Of a stretch of DNA of 64,000 bases, positions 25,577 through 33,688 are shown piece by piece. The notes beneath the pieces are model-generated. The model was not told where the DNA came from and ran no database searches. It saw only the letters and a list, made by a program, of their open reading frames with translations. The stretch comes from Sphingobacterium prati. Its GTDB lineage: Bacteria; Bacteroidota; Bacteroidia; Sphingobacteriales; Sphingobacteriaceae. The stretch covers positions 124,001 through 188,000 of the forward strand of contig NZ_JABJWY010000009.1 of the NCBI RefSeq assembly GCF_013167215.1. The letters are read 5' to 3'. Within the stretch, counting starts at the first letter, position 1. Each line of letters begins with the position of its first letter. The position numbers were made by a program, and so were the translations under genes.

Positions 25577-27019
25577 CTATCCCTGTTTGCCACCGTCGAT
25601 AATTTTCATCAGCCGCATCGCATGATCATGTAACCGCAAATGCCTATTGATCGACCTCACCCGATCAATAGCTTTATTTAAATCTAAAGATAATAATTCC
25701 TGTATCATCAGAACAGCAAAAATCATGCTCCGGCTATAACCCATTGTACAATGAATGATCATATTTTCCGGCGCTTCCAATGCGCGGTAAGCAGATACAA
25801 GGGCGGCTACGGTAACGCGCGCATCTTGCACATCTATTTCAGCAATATCCAGTAAAGGAAAAGAATGATATTTTTGCATGGAACCTAGCAGTTTTACTTC
25901 TTCGAGCTCAGCTGCGAGGTCAAAAACAACTAAATTACGATCTAGTCCCAAGGCTACAAGTTCCGAAGTTTTCAACCTCGGTCCCACATAACAGCGCGGT
26001 AATACTTCCATCATCGGCGGATTGTTTCGCTTGCTAAAAAAACGCCAGATCAACCAGTAAGCAAATTGGTAAGGCGCATAAAATACTTTCTTTATCAATG
26101 GTATCTTTCCCGATCTATCCTTTAAAAATAGCGCATTGCCGCGCTGGTAGTTGTAACCAACAGCAAAGCAGACGAAGGCTACCCAAGCACAAACAATCAC
26201 AGGCAATACGTATCTTTCACAGCATAATGCCACTAGTACACATAGCCATCCAATGAGGTAATAGCTATTCGCTAGCTGCAGATTTCTTTTCGTTTCTTTA
26301 CAGCCAAACTTTAGTGCTGACTGCGTCTGTTTACGATTCTTACTTTCATCATCGCTAGCGTTCAACGGGCCAAACGTTTCTCCAAATCCCCTCTGTTGAT
26401 GATTCCCAATTTCCTCCCTATTCGGAAAGAGCATAAAACTTACCTGAACCAGTATTAGCGCCGTAAGGACATCGATAACATGGTGCTGATATACGGTCAG
26501 TGTTCCTACACCCAACAATAGGAGCCAGACACCTAAGGCTCTTTTCTTCCATCCGCTGAACTGTCCGCGTAACACAGACCAAAAAAGACAGGCATAAGCC
26601 ACATGTAGAGATGGCGCCTGGTTAAAAGGCGAATCATATTGCTTTAGGAAAGAAAAGAAAATCGCCAGCAATTGATTTTCGACAATCGGCCTCTCGAAAG
26701 AAAACCGCAGTGGAAAAAGAAGAAAACACAGTGCCGCAAAAAGTGTAATAAACGTAAATCGCTTCGCATAACGCAAGAGCTGCCCCTCTTGCTGGCAGTA
26801 AAACGGTATAATACAAAAAAACAACCCACTGCTCATATAGGGCAGGATCATCCATGGGATAAACGGAATGTGCTGTTCAAAATCAAACACAACGGAAGTC
26901 ACTGCAGCTAAAGTGGAGGCATAGGCTGCGGTCAAGGGATAGGTAAATTGAAAAAGTAACAGGCAGTAGATAGCAACAAGGAGCTTCCTGCCCACCCCTT
27001 TTAATCGCTTTTCATCCAT
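25577..27019 (-). CDS. YnbD-like PAP2 phosphatase fused to dual-specificity phosphatase
   Basis: 480 residues. The N-terminal membrane half has several helices and the PAP2 lipid-phosphatase motifs APSLHVAY (about 135-142) and YQHHVIDV (about 177-184). The C-terminal half is a cysteine phosphatase with P-loop HCTMGYSRS (423-431), nucleophile Cys424. This pairing of PAP2 and DSP domains is the E. coli YnbD architecture. It overlaps the start of the preceding SDR gene by 19 bp, so the two are coupled. It probably dephosphorylates a lipid phosphate produced by the cluster. Confidence 0.85.
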   Translation of the reverse strand: MDEKRLKGVGRKLLVAIYCLLLFQFTYPLTAAYASTLAAVTSVVFDFEQHIPFIPWMILPYMSSGLFFCIIPFYCQQEGQLLRYAKRFTFITLFAALCFLLFPLRFSFERPIVENQLLAIFFSFLKQYDSPFNQAPSLHVAYACLFWSVLRGQFSGWKKRALGVWLLLLGVGTLTVYQHHVIDVLTALILVQVSFMLFPNREEIGNHQQRGFGETFGPLNASDDESKNRKQTQSALKFGCKETKRNLQLANSYYLIGWLCVLVALCCERYVLPVIVCAWVAFVCFAVGYNYQRGNALFLKDRSGKIPLIKKVFYAPYQFAYWLIWRFFSKRNNPPMMEVLPRCYVGPRLKTSELVALGLDRNLVVFDLAAELEEVKLLGSMQKYHSFPLLDIAEIDVQDARVTVAALVSAYRALEAPENMIIHCTMGYSRSMIFAVLMIQELLSLDLNKAIDRVRSINRHLRLHDHAMRLMKIIDGGKQG

Positions 27020-27756
27020 TTGGCTTTCCTAAACATGATTTTACTTAACAATACATGGGGAAGCATGCCCAAAAATCCCATCAGCCATTTCATACGCTTC
27101 GGAAAAACCATGATTTCTTTCTTTTGCTGTATCGCTTTTAAGATTCGCTGTGCCGCCTCATCCACACTGATCAAAAAAGGTTTTTTCGAAAGATCCTGCT
27201 GATTAAGTTCACGCAATTTGGTTGTATCCACATAGCCCGGCGCAATGACTGTCACGGCAATCCCATACGGAAGTAATGCCCTCCGGTAGGCATCAGCCAC
27301 CTGGATTGCCGCCCGCTTTGTTTTACTGTACAAACTTGAATTCGGAAAATCTAAAGTCCCAGAGACGGATGCTATTGTGGCGATCTGCCCCGCAGATTGT
27401 CCACGCATGGTCTCGCAGGCTACTTCAAAACAATTTAGGGTGCCCAGCATATTTGTCCGGAGCATGGCACTTGCCCGTTCATAACTGACCGGCTGGGCCA
27501 CATCATCGGCATAGCTTCCCGTACAATTGATAAAAAGATCCAGAGCCAGATGATGACAGAAAGATCCAACGGCGTCAGCCAAAGCATCCTGATCACATAC
27601 ATCTACTTCAAACTTGATGAGCCCATTATACTCTGGCTGATTGGTCAACTTTGAAAGATCCCGGCCACATACAGCAACTTCAGCCCCCTGCCGGAGGTAG
27701 CATTGCGCTAATGCTAGACCTATTCCGCTTGTTCCACCTGCAATAAATACTTTCAT
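27001..27756 (-). CDS. SDR family oxidoreductase
   Basis: 251 residues. The Rossmann motif is AGGTSGIGLALA (residues 6-17), catalytic tyrosine and lysine sit in SSLYSKTKRA, and VIAPGYVDT follows. The hydrophobic C-terminal segment with KMKW-type basic residues (LMGFLGMLPHVLLSKIMF) resembles membrane-associated SDRs that reduce fatty acyl or 3-ketosphinganine-type substrates. It overlaps the YnbD-like gene and has no counterpart in E. coli ynbABCD. A 215-bp gap separates it from the patatin gene, so it may also have its own promoter. Confidence 0.85.
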   Translation of the reverse strand: MKVFIAGGTSGIGLALAQCYLRQGAEVAVCGRDLSKLTNQPEYNGLIKFEVDVCDQDALADAVGSFCHHLALDLFINCTGSYADDVAQPVSYERASAMLRTNMLGTLNCFEVACETMRGQSAGQIATIASVSGTLDFPNSSLYSKTKRAAIQVADAYRRALLPYGIAVTVIAPGYVDTTKLRELNQQDLSKKPFLISVDEAAQRILKAIQQKKEIMVFPKRMKWLMGFLGMLPHVLLSKIMFRKAKWMKSD

Positions 27757-27971
27757 CTATAAAAAAATAAAGCGATTATGTTATCCGTCGATCGGTTTAT
27801 CTTATCAAACAAATAAAACTTCAATTTCTCCCACTTCACTCTCCAAAAAAACCTGAATAAACCATATATACGGTTCCAAACTCTTCTAAACTTTGCCATA
27901 TAAGGTGTCCCATATATGATCTATTAGCCAGCGCTAGGCCTCTTAACTACCATTATCCCGATGCATCTTTA
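27757..27971. other. intergenic gap within the lipid cluster
   Basis: 215 bp between the patatin and SDR genes, both on the minus strand. I see no perfect TAnnTTTG element and no T-run hairpin. The cluster may still be read through, or the SDR gene may start a second transcript. Confidence 0.3.
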
Positions 27972-29003
27972 TTACCTTATACGGAGCTCCAATGTCTTCC
28001 AATATCCGTAATTCCACTGTGCTTCCATAGCGTTCGCAAATTCATCCAGACTTGCCGGAAGGGACAATGTTATTTCAAATCTACGCCAATCTATGTCTTT
28101 TTTGCAATAGTTTCCTTTTAATTGTTCAGCAGCATCAGCCGTATCGATCCATCGAATCCCCTGATATTGCTGATCAATATCCCGCAGGCGTTGATTTCCG
28201 CTAAAGCCCAATACGGCCCTGACCAACCCCTCTTCCTGCAGTTTATACGTCTGCTTGCGCTCACAGATAACTTCCGCCGCCAAAGACTGCGCTAGCTCCA
28301 CAGGTACCAGATCGATGGCCCCACCGGCATAATATTCCCCCTTCCGCTGTATTGGCTCAATATAAAACATATCGGACATGGAAATACGGACGGCGTCCAA
28401 TAAGGTTATCTCTGGGTTTATCCCGATAGTTTCGGCAACCGCACTTTGTCTATAATTTTCACCTTGAATCTGGATGCTATCCAGATCTACTTTCGATAGT
28501 GCAGTTGCACTTCCCATCAGTACTTTCTGATAGAGCTTCCTCTCCCCTCGTCGCTCTCCAGCCGCCGAGCGTTCAAATAGTATTCTCGACCCAATGATAA
28601 TCGACGGGATTTCCTCCGAAAAAGAGAGATTCAAAGCCGGTAACAAGGATGACAGATCATGTTCCATATGAACCAGATAACGATCAAAAACATCTTCGAG
28701 AAAGGGAGCCGGTCTTTTGTCCCATTGCTTTTTTAGCACATGCCATCCCAATTTATTCAAGTGACGTTGCCCGGTCAGCTGATGCCTACAGAAAAAGCGA
28801 TAAAACTCTTCGGATTGAAGATAAGATTTCCGTTCCGCGTCCGTTGCAAAAGCCTGAATAATCGCTGTCGCCAACGATCCGCCACAGGTAGCAATCAGCA
28901 AATCGGGTTTTAATCCCAGTTCGTCCAAAGCAGCATACATGCCCAAATACAGACCAAAACGTGTCCCCCCTCCTGAAAACAATGCTGCCCGTTGATAATT
29001 CAT
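27972..29003 (-). CDS. patatin-like phospholipase family protein, atypical active site
   Basis: 343 residues. The glycine-rich oxyanion loop is SGGGTRFGLYLG (10-21). The nucleophile elbow is CGGSLA (40-45), with Ser43 in place. In patatins the second member of the Ser-Asp dyad is the D of a DGG/A motif; the matching stretch here is YAGGAIDLVPV (225-235), with Ala226 at that position. Activity is therefore doubtful, unless Asp231 or another residue substitutes. Start abuts the end of the CdsA-like gene with no gap, so the two are coupled. Probably binds or cleaves an acyl lipid. Confidence 0.78.
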   Translation of the reverse strand: MNYQRAALFSGGGTRFGLYLGMYAALDELGLKPDLLIATCGGSLATAIIQAFATDAERKSYLQSEEFYRFFCRHQLTGQRHLNKLGWHVLKKQWDKRPAPFLEDVFDRYLVHMEHDLSSLLPALNLSFSEEIPSIIIGSRILFERSAAGERRGERKLYQKVLMGSATALSKVDLDSIQIQGENYRQSAVAETIGINPEITLLDAVRISMSDMFYIEPIQRKGEYYAGGAIDLVPVELAQSLAAEVICERKQTYKLQEEGLVRAVLGFSGNQRLRDIDQQYQGIRWIDTADAAEQLKGNYCKKDIDWRRFEITLSLPASLDEFANAMEAQWNYGYWKTLELRIR

Positions 29004-29882
29004 TTAATGAGATTTGAGATAAGAGATTTGAGCCATGAGATGCTGGTTTTGCGACACCAGGCAGATCACTCCATAGAAAACAGGTGCATTGAACAGCAAG
29101 CTATCTATGCGGTCCAGTAGTCCACCATGCCCTGGAATTAATGTACCTGTATCCTTGACCCCTGTCTTGCGTTTTAGAAAGGAGAATAGCACATCACCAC
29201 AGAAGCCCAAAATACCAAAGAGCAGACCAAGGGCCGAAAAGCAGATAAAATCCCCGAATGGCAAGAACAAATACCCCAAGATATTGCTCAGCATTATCGT
29301 CAGCCCAATACCGCCCACACATCCAGCCACAGTTTTGTTTGGACTGATGCGGGGAACGATCTTCCGCCTACCAAAAAATTTACCCATCAGGTATTGAAAT
29401 ACATCATTTAACTCCGTTAAAACAACAATATAAGCCACAAGCTTCAGCCCCATCAGCGCCTCGATATTGATCTCTACTGCCCTGATAAAAGCGAGCTGGC
29501 TGAAAGCAAGCAGGCAGGCTGCTGCTCCAAAAGTCATTCCGATCGTAGCTACTTTCGCTGTTTTCTGTATCAACCCAAAAAAAAGCCCAATTCCAATGCA
29601 CAGCAGTCCGGCTGACGATAAATAAGCGCCATATGAACAGCTGTATAAAAGAACAAGCTGTACGAGGCTAACAACGACGGCAACAGGCAGCGCCTCATTA
29701 AATTTAGGGACAAACATCTTCATAAATTCGCGCATCCCCTGAAATGTGAGCCAGGACACAAATAGCAAAGATGTTGTCTGAGGGACGAAAGCAAGCGCCA
29801 GTACAAGTACAATATACCCCCAGCTTCTGACGCGGACAGGCACATCGGCAAACTTACCATTTGGATTACTGACTTCATTCAT
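29004..29882 (-). CDS. YnbB-like CdsA family phosphatidate cytidylyltransferase
   Basis: 292 residues with seven or eight membrane helices and the complete CdsA signature SFLKRKTGVKDTGTLIPGHG followed by GLLDRID. The family makes CDP-diacylglycerol from phosphatidic acid and CTP in the inner membrane. The position right after a CDP-alcohol phosphotransferase, with an 8-bp overlap, matches the E. coli ynbA-ynbB pair. It is probably a second CdsA paralogue dedicated to this cluster; the housekeeping cdsA is not in the window. Confidence 0.9.
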   Translation of the reverse strand: MNEVSNPNGKFADVPVRVRSWGYIVLVLALAFVPQTTSLLFVSWLTFQGMREFMKMFVPKFNEALPVAVVVSLVQLVLLYSCSYGAYLSSAGLLCIGIGLFFGLIQKTAKVATIGMTFGAAACLLAFSQLAFIRAVEINIEALMGLKLVAYIVVLTELNDVFQYLMGKFFGRRKIVPRISPNKTVAGCVGGIGLTIMLSNILGYLFLPFGDFICFSALGLLFGILGFCGDVLFSFLKRKTGVKDTGTLIPGHGGLLDRIDSLLFNAPVFYGVICLVSQNQHLMAQISYLKSH

Positions 29883-30480
29883 ATACCACCAATGCCTTTC
29901 TCAATCGCGTTATTGAACTCAACACCAATAATAAACATAACACAGCAAACAGATAGACCGAAATCGCCGTTATCGAAATATGTAATAAGCTCAAAATCCC
30001 ATATAAACCAAGCAGCAGCGCGCGGTCACTTTTCCCCATCGGCCCATCATAACGGCGATCGTTGGCGACAACCTTTCCAATCAGCCCACAGAATTCATTG
30101 ATCACACTTAAAACAATAAAGCCAACCACCAGATATAAACTCTCAGAATGAAATTTCAGCAATGGGAAAAAGATCACCACATCTGACAGGATATCGCCGA
30201 CTTCATTCAGGACTTCCCCTTTTTTGCTCATTTGATTAAAAAGACGCGCCATCATGCCATCCAGCGCATTGAAAGCCATTCGCATGAATAAACCGATCGG
30301 TAGTGCCAAAAATAAAATTGGCATCCGGTCCGCATACCAGAACATCACCGCGATCAGCAAAGACAAGACCACCGAGCCTATGGTAATCTGATTGGCCGTT
30401 ATCTTCCTCCGATGTAAGAATGTCAGAATCGGCATCAATAACTGCTGAAACTTTGGTTTTAATTTATAAACAGAAATCAT
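29875..30480 (-). CDS. YnbA-like CDP-alcohol phosphatidyltransferase
   Basis: 201 residues, six predicted membrane helices. The family motif D-x2-DG-x2-AR-x8-G-x3-D-x3-D is present in altered form: N71-x2-D74-G, AR at 78-79, G88, N92, D96. The first and third metal-binding aspartates are asparagine. I recall FNALDG and LNELGD in E. coli YnbA too, so this may be a subfamily trait. It would transfer a phosphatidyl group from CDP-diacylglycerol to an alcohol not identified here. It is the first gene of the cluster. Confidence 0.82.
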   Translation of the reverse strand: MISVYKLKPKFQQLLMPILTFLHRRKITANQITIGSVVLSLLIAVMFWYADRMPILFLALPIGLFMRMAFNALDGMMARLFNQMSKKGEVLNEVGDILSDVVIFFPLLKFHSESLYLVVGFIVLSVINEFCGLIGKVVANDRRYDGPMGKSDRALLLGLYGILSLLHISITAISVYLFAVLCLLLVLSSITRLRKALVVYE

Positions 30481-30484
30481 ATAT

Positions 30485-30556
30485 GCACTATGTAACTTAT
30501 TTTTTTGATTTTTTTAAAAAAAAATTTTGCATAGTGTAATAAATACACTATATTTG
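30485..30556. promoter_or_regulatory. plus-strand promoter with palindromic operator next to ynbA
   Basis: TTTG (30526-30529), 19 nt, TATATTTG (30549-30556) is a consensus promoter pointing right. Between the boxes lies a perfect palindrome, ATAGTGTA-ATAAA-TACACTAT (30531-30551). A third half-site, CACTATG, sits at 30487-30493 beside the ynbA start. The layout resembles operators of YtrA-type GntR regulators (from memory). No regulator gene is adjacent. Confidence 0.65.
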
Positions 30557-30562
30557 TGTCAT

Positions 30563-30628
30563 CATAATTTAGGTTTATAATTGGTTATTTAAGGTTTTCA
30601 TTCTCCCCGTTTGAAAACCTTTTTTTTT
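30563..30628 (+). ncRNA. candidate short RNA with intrinsic terminator
   Basis: The promoter ending at 30556 would start transcription near 30563. About 28 nt later comes a hairpin, AAGGTTTTCA (30591-30600) with TGAAAACCTT (30612-30621) and an 11-nt C-rich loop, followed by nine T's (30620-30628). No ORF fits. The T-run is only on the plus strand, so the hairpin does not serve the minus-strand TPM gene. A transcript of about 65 nt is predicted. Confidence 0.5.
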
Positions 30629-30644
30629 GCTCCTAAATCACATG

Positions 30645-32120
30645 TTACCATCTTCCGCCAGCACCACCACCACCTGAAGATCCGCCGCCAAAGCTGCCTC
30701 CGCCACTACTGCTTGACCCACCACCCCCAGAGCTGCTCGATGAGGATCGTACCTTAACAGGTATAGTATGTTCACCATGGGATACACGGTGTCCACAATT
30801 TTTACATTTGTCAAACCGTTCCTCCAAACCCTGTGAACTGTATGTTGCAGAGCGGATCGTCCGCGAAAGCCCTGTTTCAAACGTACGGTAATGACATTGG
30901 GGGCAGTCAACATAGCCCACATTTTCATCCCAGGGAACTAACTTCGTTTCATTGCTTGCCTCATCTACCCAAATTTCATATGATCGGCTGCCAATTTTTT
31001 CTTCCAACAGCTGTCCTTGATCCAAGTATGCGCTTTCCCGGGTAGCGGCATCATCTTTATTCATGCGCAACCAACGCCCTGAGCCATTCGGGGGAGTTAG
31101 CCGAAGTTCGTTCCTTCGGATACGTTTATTTATTCCAAAGAGATCAAACAGCGCTAAAGGGCTTAAAAATAAAGGAACTAGTCCCCATACACGAAACTTA
31201 CGCAAGGCTTGCTGGATATTCTCCTCATCCCGATAGGAATTGACAATCTGCGTCCGGCTAGCATTGTATTTCATCGCTAGCGTAATACTCCCAAATATAA
31301 AGATAAAGTAGGGCAGATTTTTCCATTGATAGACGACTTCGAAGTTGTTCAACGCAAAAGCACATATAAATACACTCGCAAATAGCAACAATCCCATACA
31401 ACCGCAGCCGCTGACCAGTGGCGGAAAATATTTACTTTTTCTGGTCAGCTTTCCCTTGATCGCCCGGGTTACCTCATTCAGCCAGATATAACAGATGGTA
31501 AATAACGCCAACACCAACAGAGAATTTCGCATGATAGGACTCCGAAAGTTCCAGATAGGAGTTGCCTCAGGCATTAAGCGTTCCAGCTCAGCCCTGCTGT
31601 CGGGCGACATTAGAATGGTTTTGATAAACTGTGAGGCCTCAAGAACTCCTTGGTCATAATTTCCATTTCGAAAATTAGGTACCAGATACTTCTCACCTAT
31701 CCGCTTTAAATAGGCATCAGGCAAGGTACTTTCCATCCCATATCCCGTAATAAAACGATACTCCCGCCGGTCTTTGGCAATAAACAATAATAGACCATTG
31801 TTACTCTCCTTCTTACCGATACCCCAATTGTTAAATAGTTTAAGTGCAAATTCGAAATCGCTGTCACCGACATAATCATTGAGCAATACAATGGCATACT
31901 CACATTTGGTAGCCGCTTCGATCTGTGTGGATAAACCATCCAGTTCAGCTACAGTACCCGGGGATAAGATCCCATCGGGATTGGAGACAAAATAGTCTTG
32001 CCCTTTCTGCTTCGGACTAACTACATTATCCACAGTATACTGAGCCAATACCGGAACAGCATTTAAACAGCAGCCTAGCCAAAATAAAAGGAAGATATAG
32101 AGTTGATGTGATCTATGCAT
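30645..32120 (-). CDS. TPM-domain membrane protein with Gly/Ser-rich tail
   Basis: 491 residues. Signal peptide 1-26 (ending VLAQ), then a TPM domain at about 35-170 (YFVSNPDGILSPGTVAELDG, NNGLLLFIAKDRREYRFITG). Three or four membrane helices follow at about 197-330. A zinc-ribbon has CPQC (about 403) and CKNC (about 431). The tail is very rich in Gly and Ser and ends GGGGAGGRW. This is the YgcG-like arrangement; TPM domains have been linked to photosystem repair phosphatase activity (TLP18.3) and to envelope functions. Substrate unknown. It is separate from the ynb-like operon by the short-RNA region. Confidence 0.85.
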   Translation of the reverse strand: MHRSHQLYIFLLFWLGCCLNAVPVLAQYTVDNVVSPKQKGQDYFVSNPDGILSPGTVAELDGLSTQIEAATKCEYAIVLLNDYVGDSDFEFALKLFNNWGIGKKESNNGLLLFIAKDRREYRFITGYGMESTLPDAYLKRIGEKYLVPNFRNGNYDQGVLEASQFIKTILMSPDSRAELERLMPEATPIWNFRSPIMRNSLLVLALFTICYIWLNEVTRAIKGKLTRKSKYFPPLVSGCGCMGLLLFASVFICAFALNNFEVVYQWKNLPYFIFIFGSITLAMKYNASRTQIVNSYRDEENIQQALRKFRVWGLVPLFLSPLALFDLFGINKRIRRNELRLTPPNGSGRWLRMNKDDAATRESAYLDQGQLLEEKIGSRSYEIWVDEASNETKLVPWDENVGYVDCPQCHYRTFETGLSRTIRSATYSSQGLEERFDKCKNCGHRVSHGEHTIPVKVRSSSSSSGGGGSSSSGGGSFGGGSSGGGGAGGRW

Positions 32121-32202
32121 ATTTTTCTAGAATAACTCAACCAACAAAATTTGGTTCATTCTCACGATATTAAGAAAAAAAAATCAAACAAAGGTTTTCA
32201 TC

Positions 32203-32236
32203 AAAAAAAAGCCCATAATCAACCGATTATGGGCTT
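32203..32236 (-). terminator. intrinsic terminator of the gluconate operon
   Basis: AAGCCCATAATC and GATTATGGGCTT form a 12-bp stem (about 32209-32236). On the minus strand it is followed by eight T's (32203-32210 read backwards). It ends the gntK-gntP transcript. Confidence 0.88.
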
Positions 32237-32348
32237 ATATAATTCAATATTCGTTTCAGACTCTCCGTCCATTAATGTATCCTAGCAATTACTTTATATA
32301 ATCGTTTTGTTGAGCTACAGCCACAGTACGCGGGCCTGTTTATCGCTG

Positions 32349-33671
32349 TCAATGACCAAGCCAGTGTAAAATCAGGACGCCGATCAATCCAATAACAGAA
32401 ACGAGCGTTTCCATCACCGTCCATGAGCGAAACGTATCCTTCATGCTCACTCCAAAATAAGATTTAAACATCCAAAACCCTGGATCGTTGACGTGTGAGA
32501 ACATGAGACTGCCTGCTCCCGTCGCTAGCACCATTAATTCAGGAGTAACATTTCCCGCTTGCACAATGGGAAGCATAATGCCCGCTGCTGTCAGCCCAGC
32601 AACACTAGCCGAACCGATAACTAGGCGAATGATACCGGCTATTAACCATGCAAGCACAATAGGAGACAAGCTCAAGTTTGCGGTTATGTCAGCGATGTAG
32701 TTCGCTACACCACTATCTACCAAAATTTGCTTGAAGACGCCTGATGCTGCAATGATAAAAAGGATCATCATTATCCCGCGGATTGCTTCTTCCACACTTT
32801 CTGACTGCTCCCGCAAACTTTTACCTTGGCGGATACCCATCGTGTACATCGCCACTAGCGATGCTATCATTAAAGCCATCACCGGGTCGCCCAAGAAACG
32901 TAGTGCCGACAGCCAAGAGGAGCCTTCTGGGAATATTAGATGTGCAAATGAACCAAAAGCAATTAAAATTATTGGAAACAATCCCGTAAATATACTAATT
33001 GCAAATCCGGGAAGCTCTTTCCTATCTGCTTGATTGCGTTCAGGAAAAAACTCGGCCGGTGGGTTCGTCGGAATACGCTTAAGGGTCCTGCCAAAGAGTG
33101 GTCCACCGATAATTATGGCAGGAATTGCCACAACAATGCCATAGGCCATTGTCAAACCTATGTCCGCATTGTAGGTAACCGCTATGGCCGTAGCTCCTGG
33201 ATGCGGCGGCAAATAACCGTGCGTCACGGATAGGGCTGCCAGCAGCGGAATGGCTACGTAAAGCAAAGGCATTTTATTGGAAGCACATACCATAAAAACA
33301 AATGGTACTAAGACGATAAAACCGACATTGTAAAATAAGGGAATTCCTACTAAAAAGCCCGTGAGAACCATTGCCCAAGGCAAGTTCTTTCTGCCAAAAA
33401 CAGACGTTAACACCGTTGTAATCTTTTCTGCAGCACCACCCTCCGCCATCAATTTACCCAGTAAAGATCCGAAAGCCAACAAAAGTGCCAACTGGCCCAT
33501 GGTACCACTCACTCCGGTTTCAACAGATTTAAGGATATCGGCGGCATTCATATTCATAGCAAAACCGACCGCAACAGAGGTTATCAGTAAGGAAAAGATC
33601 GTGTTTAACCTGACGACAGTGACTAAAAGAAGTAGTAAAGCTACTCCTAAAATAACGATGATTAGAGGCAT
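32349..33671 (-). CDS. gntP: gluconate:H+ symporter, GntP family
   Basis: 440 residues, 12 or more membrane helices. Conserved GntP features are readable: LLAFGSLLGKLMAEGGAAEKI, GFLVGIPLFYNVGFIVLVPF, and VTHGYLPPHPGATAIAV with its PPHPG. The protein imports gluconate or a related sugar acid into the cytoplasm. It lies 17 bp downstream of the FGGY kinase gene, forming a kinase-permease unit with a terminator after it. The substrate is inferred from the kinase. Confidence 0.93.
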   Translation of the reverse strand: MPLIIVILGVALLLLLVTVVRLNTIFSLLITSVAVGFAMNMNAADILKSVETGVSGTMGQLALLLAFGSLLGKLMAEGGAAEKITTVLTSVFGRKNLPWAMVLTGFLVGIPLFYNVGFIVLVPFVFMVCASNKMPLLYVAIPLLAALSVTHGYLPPHPGATAIAVTYNADIGLTMAYGIVVAIPAIIIGGPLFGRTLKRIPTNPPAEFFPERNQADRKELPGFAISIFTGLFPIILIAFGSFAHLIFPEGSSWLSALRFLGDPVMALMIASLVAMYTMGIRQGKSLREQSESVEEAIRGIMMILFIIAASGVFKQILVDSGVANYIADITANLSLSPIVLAWLIAGIIRLVIGSASVAGLTAAGIMLPIVQAGNVTPELMVLATGAGSLMFSHVNDPGFWMFKSYFGVSMKDTFRSWTVMETLVSVIGLIGVLILHWLGH

Positions 33672-33688
33672 TAGTAATTTATATCTAG

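Noticed and set aside
30591..30628. Hairpin at 30.6 kb as terminator of the TPM-domain gene
   Set aside because: The T-run is on the plus strand only, while the TPM gene is on the minus strand, so it does not fit that gene.
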